A stretch of 12,069 nt of DNA from assembly GCA_964641695.1 (NCBI GenBank), contig CAZXKG010000080.1:1-12069 (forward strand), written 5' to 3'. This document shows, piece by piece, positions 1 through 6,357 of this stretch. Position numbers and translations under genes: made by a program. Each line of letters begins with the position of its first letter. Position 1 is the first letter of the stretch. The notes under the pieces were generated by a model that was not told the DNA's origin, did not search any database, and saw only the letters and a program-made list of their open reading frames with translations. The stretch is from RHKX01 sp964641695 (GTDB taxonomy: Bacteria > Actinomycetota > Thermoleophilia > Solirubrobacterales > 70-9).

Positions 1-81
1 GCGCTCCACTTCCGGCATCCCCCGCAGGGCGAAGCCCGAGGAGGTGCCGTGATCTTGGCGCCGCCGCGTGTGGGCAGTGCA
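1..81. other. Unresolved flank downstream of polA
   Basis: No gene can be assigned with confidence. One plus-strand frame reads from the window edge to a TGA at 50-52, giving a 16-residue tail ending in PEEVP. That could be the end of a gene convergent with polA, which would make the hairpin at 82-124 a shared terminator. Other frames are also open, as is usual at this GC content, so this is only a possibility. A small GGGC-GAA-GCCC hairpin lies at 27-37. Confidence 0.15.
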
Positions 82-124
82 CCGGAGTACCGGACGGGGC
101 CGAAGGCCCCGGAGGACACTCCGG
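82..124 (-). terminator. Nested hairpin downstream of polA
   Basis: An outer perfect 7-bp inverted repeat, CCGGAGT (82-88) with ACTCCGG (118-124), encloses an inner perfect 7-bp hairpin, CGGGGCC (95-101) with GGCCCCG (105-111), which has a three-base loop. On the minus strand it starts 7 bases after the polA stop. There is no U-tract, which is common for GC-rich actinobacterial terminators. It may act in both directions if a convergent gene ends to the left. The function is inferred from position and structure. Confidence 0.5.
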
Positions 125-131
125 CAGTTAT

Positions 132-2774
132 CTACTTCGCCGACAACCAGTCTCTCCCGACGCCGATGTCCACGGCCAGCGGCGGCTCCAGGTCGAACGC
201 TTCGACCATCTCGCGGCGGGCCAGCTCCTCTACCGCCGCCGCCTCGGCCTCAGGGCCCTCGAAGAGCAGCTCGTCGTGGATCTGCAGGATCAGCCTGGAC
301 CCCAGGCTCTGCGCGTCGAGCGCGCGGCGGGCGTTGATCATCGCCAGCTTGATCACGTCGGCAGCCGTGCCCTGGATCACCGTGTTGACCGCGAGTCGTT
401 CACCGAGGGAGCGCGTTTGCGGGTTCCGCGAGCGCAGCTCGGGGATCAACCTGCGGCGACCGAGGAGGGTCGTGACCTGCCCCTCCTCGCGGGCGCTCTC
501 GATCGTCTCGTCGATGAACCGCTTGACGCCGGCGAAGCGCTCGAAGTAGCGGTCGATGTAGCTCGCCGCCTCGCTCCGCGAGATCGACAGCCGCTCGGCC
601 AGCCCGTAGGCGGACAACCCGTAGGCGATCCCGTAGTTGACCATCTTCGCCTTCGATCGCTCGCCGGGGCTGATCGCATCCGGGTTGGCGCCGATGATCC
701 CCGCGGCCGTCGCCGAGTGCACGTCCTCCCCGGTCTTGAAGATCTCGCGCAGCGCCTCGTCCCCGGAGATGTGCGCCAGAACCCGCAGCTCCACCTGGTT
801 GTAGTCGCAGGAGGTGAGCACGTGACCGGGCTCGGCGACGAAGCAACCGCGGATCGGCCGACCGAGGTCGGAGCGGATCGGGATGTTCTGCAGGTTCGGG
901 TTGGTCGAGGAGAGTCGCCCGGTGGCGGCCCGCACCTGGCTGAAGGTGGTGTGGATACGACCGTCCACGGGGTCGATCAACCCGGGCAGGGCGTCGAGGT
1001 AGGTGTTGGTCAGCTTGGTGATCTCGCGCCAGCGCTCGACCTTGGGAACGATCTCGTGCTCTTCGCGGATCTGCGAGAGAACCCGGGCGTCGGTCGAGTA
1101 GCCGGTCTTGCCCCGGCGCTTGCGGGTCAGCCCGAGCTCGTCGAAGAGCACCGCCGCCAGCTGCTGCGGAGAGCCGATCGTGAACTCGCGACCGGCCAGG
1201 ACCCAGATCTCCTCCTGGAGCGCGTCCGCCTGGCCGGCCAGCTCCGAGGAGATCGCCGCCAGCTTCTCGGCATCGAGCCTGATCCCCTCCCGCTCGATGC
1301 CGGCCAGCACCTCGACCAGGGGCAGCTCGACCTCCTCGAACACCCGCCGCAGCTCGAGCTGGTCGAGCTTCGGCGCCTGCCGCTCCGCCAGCTCCCAGGT
1401 AAGCCGCGCGTCCGAAGCCAGCCTGGCGCCGTCGTCGGCCGGCTCCTCGGCAAGCGTCAGCTGGCCGTCCTCCGCATCCACCGATTCCACAGTCGCGATC
1501 CCCTCGTCGGCGCAGAGCTCCGCGAGCTCGTAGGTGCGGCGAGCGGGGTCGATCAGGTAGGCGGCGACCATCGTGTCGTGGGCGATCCGAAACGAGCCCG
1601 CCGCGAGGGTGGCGAGCAGCCCACGCGGGCCCTGCTCGCCCAGCGCCTTGGCATCGTGGACGACCAGCTCATGGCTCGCCAGCGCGGCGGCGATCTCCTC
1701 GGCATCGGGCGCCCCGCCCTCCAGCAGGCGCTCCCCGTCGTAGCCGGCCCAGCACCCGGAGCCGTCGCCGGCGACCTCGAGCGCGAACGAGACGCGAGCC
1801 CCCGAGAGGCTCGCGATCGTCCCCGGCTCGGCGACGACGTCGATCAGCTCGTCCGCCGACCGCTCCGGAACTTCACCCTCCCAGTCGTCCTCGAGTCGCT
1901 GGATCACCTGCCGGAGCTCGTACTCGGCGGCGAAGTCGCGCAACTTCGAGAGATCCGGGCCGCGGGCCGCGATCTCAGCCAGGTCGAGCTCGATCTCGAT
2001 GTCCTCGTGCATCGTCGCCAGCTGCTTGGAGATCCGCGCGTCCTCGGCGTGATCGGTCAGGTTCTGCTTGCGCTTCGGGCCGGAGATCGAATCGACGTTG
2101 GCGAGGACCTCGTCGAGGGAGCCGAACTCCTGCAGCAGCTGAGCCGCGGTCTTCTCGCCGATCCCGGGCACCCCGGGGATGTTGTCGGAGGTGTCGCCCT
2201 TGAGTCCGATCAGGTCGGGAACGAGCTCCGGCCCGACCCCGTAGCGCTCCCGCACCCCCTCGCTGTCGTAGACCTTGGTGTCGGTCACCCCGCGTGAGGT
2301 GGACATCACCCTCACACCTTCGCGGACGAGCTGGTAGGCGTCGCGGTCGCCGGTCACGACCATCACCGGCAGATCCCGGTCGCTCGCCTGGCGGGCAAGG
2401 GTCGCGATCACGTCGTCGGCCTCCCAGCCCTCGACGCGGACGTTGGCGAAGCCGAACGCGTCGGCCAGCGGCTCCAGATGCGGCCACTGCTCCTTGAGCA
2501 GGTCCGGGCGCGACGAGCGCTGGGCCTTGTAGGGCTCATAGACCTTCTCGCGACCCGACCAACCCGCATCCCAGGCGACGACCACGCCCTGCGGGCGATG
2601 GTCGGTGAGGATCTTCACCATCATCGAGGCGAAGCCGTAGATCGCGTTGGTCGGGCGCCCGTCGGAGGTGGCGATCGACTCCGGCAGGGCGAAGAACGCA
2701 CGGTACGCGAGGCTGTTGCCGTCGATCAGGAAGAGGTCCCCACCCCCGCTTCCGTTCTCGACGCTCGCTGCCAC
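132..2774 (-). CDS. polA: DNA polymerase I
   Basis: This 880-residue Pol I fills gaps in excision repair and Okazaki fragment processing. The N-terminal 5' nuclease (about 1-290) keeps its metal ligands: LIDGNSLAYRAF (D18), EADD (E118, D120, D121), TGDRDAY and GDTSDNIPG. The middle DEDD-type exonuclease fold is degenerate. The DxE motif reads ALE (A331, E333) and the next catalytic Asp is also absent, so proofreading is probably lost. The polymerase domain has motif A DYNQVELR (D657), motif B (K710, Y714, Y718) and motif C HDE (833-835). Tyr714 sits where E. coli has Phe762, as known for mycobacterial Pol I. The start is GTG, set by a TATGAT box six bases upstream, which implies a leaderless mRNA. 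The stop is TAG. It lies 61 bases after cysE with its own promoter. Confidence 0.98.
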   Translation of the reverse strand: MAASVENGSGGGDLFLIDGNSLAYRAFFALPESIATSDGRPTNAIYGFASMMVKILTDHRPQGVVVAWDAGWSGREKVYEPYKAQRSSRPDLLKEQWPHLEPLADAFGFANVRVEGWEADDVIATLARQASDRDLPVMVVTGDRDAYQLVREGVRVMSTSRGVTDTKVYDSEGVRERYGVGPELVPDLIGLKGDTSDNIPGVPGIGEKTAAQLLQEFGSLDEVLANVDSISGPKRKQNLTDHAEDARISKQLATMHEDIEIELDLAEIAARGPDLSKLRDFAAEYELRQVIQRLEDDWEGEVPERSADELIDVVAEPGTIASLSGARVSFALEVAGDGSGCWAGYDGERLLEGGAPDAEEIAAALASHELVVHDAKALGEQGPRGLLATLAAGSFRIAHDTMVAAYLIDPARRTYELAELCADEGIATVESVDAEDGQLTLAEEPADDGARLASDARLTWELAERQAPKLDQLELRRVFEEVELPLVEVLAGIEREGIRLDAEKLAAISSELAGQADALQEEIWVLAGREFTIGSPQQLAAVLFDELGLTRKRRGKTGYSTDARVLSQIREEHEIVPKVERWREITKLTNTYLDALPGLIDPVDGRIHTTFSQVRAATGRLSSTNPNLQNIPIRSDLGRPIRGCFVAEPGHVLTSCDYNQVELRVLAHISGDEALREIFKTGEDVHSATAAGIIGANPDAISPGERSKAKMVNYGIAYGLSAYGLAERLSISRSEAASYIDRYFERFAGVKRFIDETIESAREEGQVTTLLGRRRLIPELRSRNPQTRSLGERLAVNTVIQGTAADVIKLAMINARRALDAQSLGSRLILQIHDELLFEGPEAEAAAVEELARREMVEAFDLEPPLAVDIGVGRDWLSAK

Positions 2775-2780
2775 CGGCCG

Positions 2781-2786
2781 ATCATA
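2781..2786 (-). promoter_or_regulatory. polA -10 box, leaderless
   Basis: TATGAT on the minus strand matches five of six positions of the -10 consensus. It is followed by exactly six bases and then the GTG start of polA. Transcription would therefore begin at or next to the start codon, and no Shine-Dalgarno sequence is present. No recognisable -35 hexamer lies 17 bases upstream. The call is inferred from sequence and spacing, supported by the same arrangement at four other genes here. Confidence 0.6.
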
Positions 2787-2809
2787 GGCCTCGGCCGCGA
2801 GCCGCCGGA

Positions 2810-2839
2810 CTCAGCCTCGATCCACCGATCCAGGCTCAG
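2810..2839 (-). terminator. Imperfect hairpin after cysE
   Basis: CTCAGCCT (2810-2817) pairs with AGGCTCAG (2832-2839) except for one central mismatch, around a 14-base loop. It begins at the cysE stop codon. It could attenuate read-through into polA, which has its own -10 box just downstream. The stem is weak and there is no U-tract. Confidence 0.25.
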
Positions 2840-3579
2840 CCCCCGGCGGTCGTCGGCCCGTGCTTGGGGCCGATCTCCTGGACGGCGACGTCCGCATCGC
2901 GCCCGTCCAGCTCCTCGAGCCGGGCCTCCAGCGCGGCAAGCCTGTCGGAGAGCGCCTTGATCGCCTCCGCAACCGGATCCGGGAGGTGGATCCAGTCCGC
3001 GTCCGGGCCGTCGTTGCGACGTCCGTCGACCTTGACGACGTGCCCGGGGTTGCCGACGACGGTCGAGTTCGACGGGACGTCGGAGACGACGACCGTGTTG
3101 GCGCCCACCTTCGCGCAGTCCCCGACCTCGATCGGGCCGAGGAGCTTCGCCCCCGAGCCGACGGTGATGTCGTCGCCCAGGGTCGGATGCCGCTTGCCCG
3201 GCTGCAGGCCCGTGCCACCGAGGGTGACCCCCTGGTAGATCGTCACCCGGGAGCCGATCTCCGCGGTCTCGCCGATCACGACGCCGGAGCCGTGATCGAT
3301 GAACAGCCCCTGCCCGATCCGCGCCCCGGGATGGATCTCGACGCCGGTGATCGCGCGCGTCGCGTAGGCGATCGCGGTGGGCAGGATCGGAACCCCGGCT
3401 CCGTGGAGGGCGTGGGCGACGCGGTGGGAGAGCAGCGCCTGCACGCCGCCCCAGCCGGCGAGGATCTCGAAGGCCCCGGTCGCACGCGCGGCCGGGTCGC
3501 GATCGCGGGCCGTCTTCACGTCGAGGCGGACCTCCTCGAGGACGCGCTTGAAGGTGCTGCCGACGCCGCGCACGCTCAT
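2836..3579 (-). CDS. cysE: Serine O-acetyltransferase
   Basis: This 247-residue enzyme transfers acetyl from acetyl-CoA to serine, giving O-acetylserine for CysK. A short helical N-terminal part (about 1-75) is followed by a left-handed beta-helix of hexapeptide repeats (about 80-190). Catalytic residues are visible in IDHGSG (D95, H96), with Glu81 in VEIHPGA, a position that is Asp in E. coli and Glu in Bacillus. GVTLGGTG and GKRHPTLGDD are family signatures. This is the short Bacillus/actinobacterial type. The C-terminus carries a charged, probably coiled-coil helix (LPDPVAEAIKALSDRLAALEARL) and a variable tail. The ATG overlaps the cysK TGA as ATGA, so translation is probably coupled. A longer in-frame reading upstream is only the shadow of cysK. 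Confidence 0.96.
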   Translation of the reverse strand: MSVRGVGSTFKRVLEEVRLDVKTARDRDPAARATGAFEILAGWGGVQALLSHRVAHALHGAGVPILPTAIAYATRAITGVEIHPGARIGQGLFIDHGSGVVIGETAEIGSRVTIYQGVTLGGTGLQPGKRHPTLGDDITVGSGAKLLGPIEVGDCAKVGANTVVVSDVPSNSTVVGNPGHVVKVDGRRNDGPDADWIHLPDPVAEAIKALSDRLAALEARLEELDGRDADVAVQEIGPKHGPTTAGG

Positions 3580-4532
3580 CCCCCGAAGAACGGCAAGGAG
3601 ATGTACCTCTCCCCGGCGTCGGCGAAGACGATCACGATCCGCTTGCCGCGCATCTCCGGGCGGCTTGCCACCTCGATCGCTCCGTGCAGGGCGGCACCGG
3701 CGGAGATCCCGATCAGCAGACCCTCGCGGGTCGCGGCCAGCTCGGCCGTCTGCAGGGCGGACTCGTCCTCGACGGAGATCACCTCGTCGATCACCGCTCG
3801 ATCGAGCACCGCGGGAACGAAGCCGGGGCCGATCCCCTGGATCTTGTGCGGGCCCGGGGGTCCGCCGGAGAGGACCGGAGAGCCGGCCGGCTCGACGCCG
3901 AAGATGCGCAGCCCGGGCCGGCGACCCTTCAGCGCCTGACCGATGCCGGTGATCGTCCCCCCCGTGCCGACGCCGCAGACGATCGCGTCGACGGCGCCGC
4001 CCGTGTCCCGCCAGATCTCCTCGGCGGTGGTTCGCCGGTGGACGTCGGGGTTCGCGGGGTTGTTGAACTGCTGGGGCATGTAGGCGTCGTCGTGCTCGGC
4101 CACGATCCGCTCCGCGAGCTCGACCGACTCGTTCATGCCGCCCATCGAGGGGGTCTCGCGGACGATCGCTCCATAGCGCCGAAGCAGCGATGCCCGCTCC
4201 CGGCTCATGCCCTCGGGAAGCGTGAGGATGCAGCGATAGCCGCGCGAGGCGCAGACCATCGCCAGCGCGATGCCCGTGTTCCCCGAGGTCGGCTCGACGA
4301 TCACGGTCCGTCCCGGGGTGATCCGCCCCTCCGCCTCGGCCGCATCGAGCATCGCCACGCCGATCCGGTCCTTGATCGAGCCACCCGGGTTGAACCATTC
4401 GAGCTTGGCGACCAGCTCGGCGCCCAAGCCCTCGCCGATCCGCCGCAGCCGGACCATCGGCGTGTCCCCGACCACGCCCGAGGCCTCGGCGGCGATCCGC
4501 AGCGTCGTCGGAATCTCAGCCCGCGAGCTCAT
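3576..4532 (-). CDS. cysK: Cysteine synthase A (O-acetylserine sulfhydrylase)
   Basis: This 318-residue fold-type II PLP enzyme makes cysteine from O-acetylserine and sulfide in the cytoplasm. The PLP lysine is K54 in NPGGSIKDR. The substrate loop is EPTSGNTG (80-87). The phosphate-binding loop is GVGTGGTITG, and GISAGAA near the C-terminus supplies the serine that contacts the pyridine nitrogen. KIQGIGPGFVP is typical of CysK rather than cystathionine synthase or threonine synthase. The chosen ATG begins MSSRAEIPTTLR. It is supported by a TACCTT box six bases upstream and by normal family length. A GTG 23 codons further upstream would overlap the promoter region. It is the first gene of a cysK-cysE unit and is divergent from nhaA. 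Confidence 0.96.
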   Translation of the reverse strand: MSSRAEIPTTLRIAAEASGVVGDTPMVRLRRIGEGLGAELVAKLEWFNPGGSIKDRIGVAMLDAAEAEGRITPGRTVIVEPTSGNTGIALAMVCASRGYRCILTLPEGMSRERASLLRRYGAIVRETPSMGGMNESVELAERIVAEHDDAYMPQQFNNPANPDVHRRTTAEEIWRDTGGAVDAIVCGVGTGGTITGIGQALKGRRPGLRIFGVEPAGSPVLSGGPPGPHKIQGIGPGFVPAVLDRAVIDEVISVEDESALQTAELAATREGLLIGISAGAALHGAIEVASRPEMRGKRIVIVFADAGERYISLPFFGG

Positions 4533-4538
4533 GCCGAC

Positions 4539-4544
4539 AAGGTA
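4539..4544 (-). promoter_or_regulatory. cysK -10 box, leaderless
   Basis: TACCTT on the minus strand fits TANNNT and is separated from the cysK ATG by six bases (GTCGGC). No Shine-Dalgarno sequence is present, so the transcript is probably leaderless. No clear -35 element is seen. Confidence 0.5.
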
Positions 4545-4567
4545 CCGGCAGCGGGTCGGCGAGCAGC

Positions 4568-4577
4568 GCCGATCGGC
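4568..4577. promoter_or_regulatory. Palindrome between cysK and nhaA
   Basis: GCCGATCGGC is a perfect 10-bp palindrome near the middle of the 72-base divergent intergenic region. It lies upstream of both -10 boxes, so it could be an operator. Short GATC-centred palindromes are frequent by chance in GC-rich DNA, and no known operator is recognised. Confidence 0.2.
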
Positions 4578-4592
4578 CGTCGTTGCACGCGA

Positions 4593-4598
4593 TACCGT
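4593..4598 (+). promoter_or_regulatory. nhaA -10 box, leaderless
   Basis: TACCGT fits TANNNT and is followed by six bases (CACCCG) and then the GTG start of nhaA. There is no Shine-Dalgarno sequence. An 11-base odd-centred palindrome, TCACC-C-GGTGA (4598-4608), overlaps the predicted transcription and translation start and could be a repressor site. Confidence 0.45.
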
Positions 4599-4604
4599 CA
4601 CCCG

Positions 4605-5816
4605 GTGAGCCGGAAGTCACTGCCTCGTCGAGCGTTCGATCCCGTCGCCGAGTACATGCGTGACGAGACCGGCGGCGGGGTCGCGCTGATCGTCGGCTCC
4701 GTCCTCGCCCTGATCTGGGTGAACCTGCTCGATGCCGGCGGCTATCAGGCTTTCTGGGGCAGCGAGCTGACGATCGGCATCGGCTCGCTCTCGATCAGCG
4801 AGGATCTCACCCACTGGGTCAACGACGCCCTGATGACCCTCTTCTTCTTCCTGATCTCCCTGGAGATCAAGCGGGAGATCGCCACGGGGGATCTGCGGGA
4901 TCCGAAGCGCGCCGCCCTGCCGATCATCGCGGCGACGGGTGGAGTGCTGGTACCGATCGCGATCTTCCTGCTGATCACGTCCGGCTCGCAGGCAACCGGC
5001 GGCTGGGGGGTTCCGATGGCGACCGACGCGGCGTTCGCGATCGCCGCCCTGGCGCTGCTCGGCACGCGGGTCCCGCTCGGAGCGAAGGTCTTCCTGGTCA
5101 CGGTCGCGGTCGTCGACGACGTGATGGCGATCGTCGTGATCGCGGTCGCCTACACGTCGGATCTCTCGCCGGCGTGGCTCGCCGCCGCCGGCGGGATGTT
5201 CGTCCTGCTCGCCGTCCTGAAGAAGCTCGGAGTCGTTCGCGTTCCCGTCTACGTCCTGCTCGGCGCGCTCGCCTGGATCGCGATGCACGAGTCCGGGGTG
5301 CACGCCACCTTGACCGGGGTGGCGCTCGGACTGCTGATGCCGACCGGTGAGATCGGGGATCGCAACCTGCTCGAGACGATCGAGGAGCGGCTGCACCCGT
5401 GGGTCAGCTTCGTCGTCCTCCCCCTCTTCGCGCTCGCGAACGCCGGCGTCCTGATCCGCCTCGGCGTTCTCGACCACGGCGACGGGATGCTGGTGGCCGC
5501 GGGCGTCGCCGCCGGCCTCGCCCTCGGCAAGCTGATCGGGATCTCCGCGGCGACGACCCTGGCGGTCCGCCTCGACCTCGGGCGGCTGCCCACGGGGATG
5601 GACCGCAGGAGCGTCGTCGGGATCGCGGCGCTCGCCGGGATCGGCTTCACCGTCTCCCTGTTCATCGCCGCCCTCTCCTACACCGACCAGGCGACGGTCG
5701 AGGCCGCGAAACTCGGCATCCTCGGCGGCTCGCTGGTCAGCCTCGTGGTCGGGTTCGCCATCCTGGCGCCGGGAGGCACCCACCCCTCGCGAGCGCAGGC
5801 GAAGGCCCTCGACTGA
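4605..5816 (+). CDS. nhaA: Na+/H+ antiporter NhaA
   Basis: This 403-residue inner-membrane secondary transporter exchanges cytoplasmic Na+ (or Li+) for external H+, giving salt and alkaline-pH tolerance. It is hydrophobic throughout, with about twelve membrane segments as in E. coli NhaA (388 residues). Catalytic residues are conserved: the ion-binding pair D171-D172 in VVDDVMA (E. coli D163-D164), D141 in MATDAAF (D133) and K309 in LGKLIGIS (K300). Other family marks are GVHATLTGVALGLL, HPWVSFVVLPLFALANAG and IGFTVSLFIA. The GTG at 4605 is chosen because a TACCGT box lies six bases upstream. An ATG 17 codons later (4656) is an alternative. The gene is divergent from cysK and convergent with the Rrf2 gene. 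Confidence 0.96.
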   Translation: MSRKSLPRRAFDPVAEYMRDETGGGVALIVGSVLALIWVNLLDAGGYQAFWGSELTIGIGSLSISEDLTHWVNDALMTLFFFLISLEIKREIATGDLRDPKRAALPIIAATGGVLVPIAIFLLITSGSQATGGWGVPMATDAAFAIAALALLGTRVPLGAKVFLVTVAVVDDVMAIVVIAVAYTSDLSPAWLAAAGGMFVLLAVLKKLGVVRVPVYVLLGALAWIAMHESGVHATLTGVALGLLMPTGEIGDRNLLETIEERLHPWVSFVVLPLFALANAGVLIRLGVLDHGDGMLVAAGVAAGLALGKLIGISAATTLAVRLDLGRLPTGMDRRSVVGIAALAGIGFTVSLFIAALSYTDQATVEAAKLGILGGSLVSLVVGFAILAPGGTHPSRAQAKALD

Positions 5817-5832
5817 GCGGAGGCGATGCCCG

Positions 5833-5854
5833 CTGAGCCTGGGTCCAGGCTCAG
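5833..5854. terminator. Bidirectional hairpin between nhaA and the Rrf2 gene
   Basis: CTGAGCCTG (5833-5841) and CAGGCTCAG (5846-5854) form a perfect 9-bp stem with a four-base loop, GGTC. It starts 16 bases after the nhaA stop and contains the stop codon of the convergent Rrf2 gene. There is no U-tract on either strand. Position between convergent genes makes shared termination likely. Confidence 0.6.
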
Positions 5855-6249
5855 ATCGAGTACATGCCGGCGCCCGACTCCGCGGCCTCGCGACGTGCCA
5901 CGTCGGCGATCGTCGCCCGCGCGAAGACCTCGCGCAGCGACTCGACGCCGTCAGCCCAGATCCCGCCGGCCTCCTTGCCCTCCTCGCCGAGGCGACCGTC
6001 GAGCGCCTGGACGACCTCGAGCACGGTGATCTGCTCCGGATCCCGGGCGAGCCTGTAGCCGCCCTTGACACCACGCTGGGAGACGAGCAAGCCGGCACGG
6101 CGCAGGGTCGAGAAGAGCTGCTCGAGGAACTGCACCGGGATGTCGCGACGCTGCGCGACCGTCGCGATCGGAACCGGATCGCCGGTGCCGCGGGCGAGCT
6201 CGGCCATACCGACCACCGCGTACCTGGACTTCGCCGTCACCGAGATCAC
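5851..6249 (-). CDS. Rrf2-family regulator, CymR-like
   Basis: This 132-residue winged-helix repressor is of the Rrf2 family. MISVTAKSRYAVVGMAEL opens the first helix, IPVQFLEQLFSTLRRAGLL is the recognition-helix region and RGVKGGYRLAR is the wing. The protein contains no cysteine, so the three-Cys Fe-S site of IscR/NsrR/RsrR is absent. It ends GMYSI, resembling the MFYI end of Bacillus CymR, a cysteine-free repressor that senses cysteine status by binding CysK. cysK-cysE lies only nhaA away, which makes a role in cysteine control plausible but unproven. The start is GTG with TATCTT seven bases upstream. The family call is firm and the CymR-like role is inference. Confidence 0.9.
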   Translation of the reverse strand: MISVTAKSRYAVVGMAELARGTGDPVPIATVAQRRDIPVQFLEQLFSTLRRAGLLVSQRGVKGGYRLARDPEQITVLEVVQALDGRLGEEGKEAGGIWADGVESLREVFARATIADVARREAAESGAGMYSI

Positions 6250-6256
6250 GGCCTGG

Positions 6257-6262
6257 AAGATA
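6257..6262 (-). promoter_or_regulatory. Rrf2 gene -10 box, leaderless
   Basis: TATCTT on the minus strand lies seven bases before the GTG start of the Rrf2 gene, and no Shine-Dalgarno sequence is present. The divergent regulator gene starts about 100 bases away, so the two promoters share one region in which an autoregulatory operator could sit. Confidence 0.45.
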
Positions 6263-6304
6263 GCGCCGTCGTCGCCCTCGGAGGTGGGATCGGCGCCCGT
6301 GGGC

Positions 6305-6310
6305 TACGAT
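6305..6310 (+). promoter_or_regulatory. Possible -10 box for the NarL-like regulator
   Basis: TACGAT fits TANNNT and would give a leader of roughly 40 bases before the TTG start. It overlaps the 10-bp palindrome CGATCGATCG (6307-6316). No -35 match is evident. Confidence 0.25.
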
Positions 6311-6338
6311 CGATCGCCTGGTGTCGAGGCCCGATCGC

Positions 6339-6346
6339 GGGAGGAG
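6339..6346 (+). promoter_or_regulatory. Ribosome binding site of the NarL-like regulator
   Basis: GGGAGGAG is the strongest Shine-Dalgarno-like sequence before any start in this window. It lies 11 bases before the TTG at 6358, slightly long but usable. The alternative ATG at 6382 would be 35 bases away, so the site supports the TTG start. Confidence 0.5.
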
Positions 6347-6357
6347 CTCAAGACGGT

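Noticed and set aside
276..2297. Long plus-strand open frame of 673 codons opposite polA
   Set aside because: It mirrors polA on the other strand, is rich in Arg/Leu/Asp/Gly repeats typical of antisense reading in GC-rich genes, and has no recognisable domain.
2836..4398. Apparent 520-residue protein with an extra N-terminal half before CysE
   Set aside because: The upstream part is cysK read in another frame. CysE has a good ATG at 3579 overlapping the cysK stop.
4599..4601. GTG as an upstream cysK start, adding 23 residues
   Set aside because: It would place the start beyond the TACCTT box and overlap the nhaA promoter. The added residues are not part of the CysK fold.
4617..6098. Long minus-strand open frame opposite nhaA
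   Set aside because: Low-complexity composition (Asp, Arg, Gln, Glu) and complete overlap with the clearly conserved NhaA sequence identify it as an antisense shadow.
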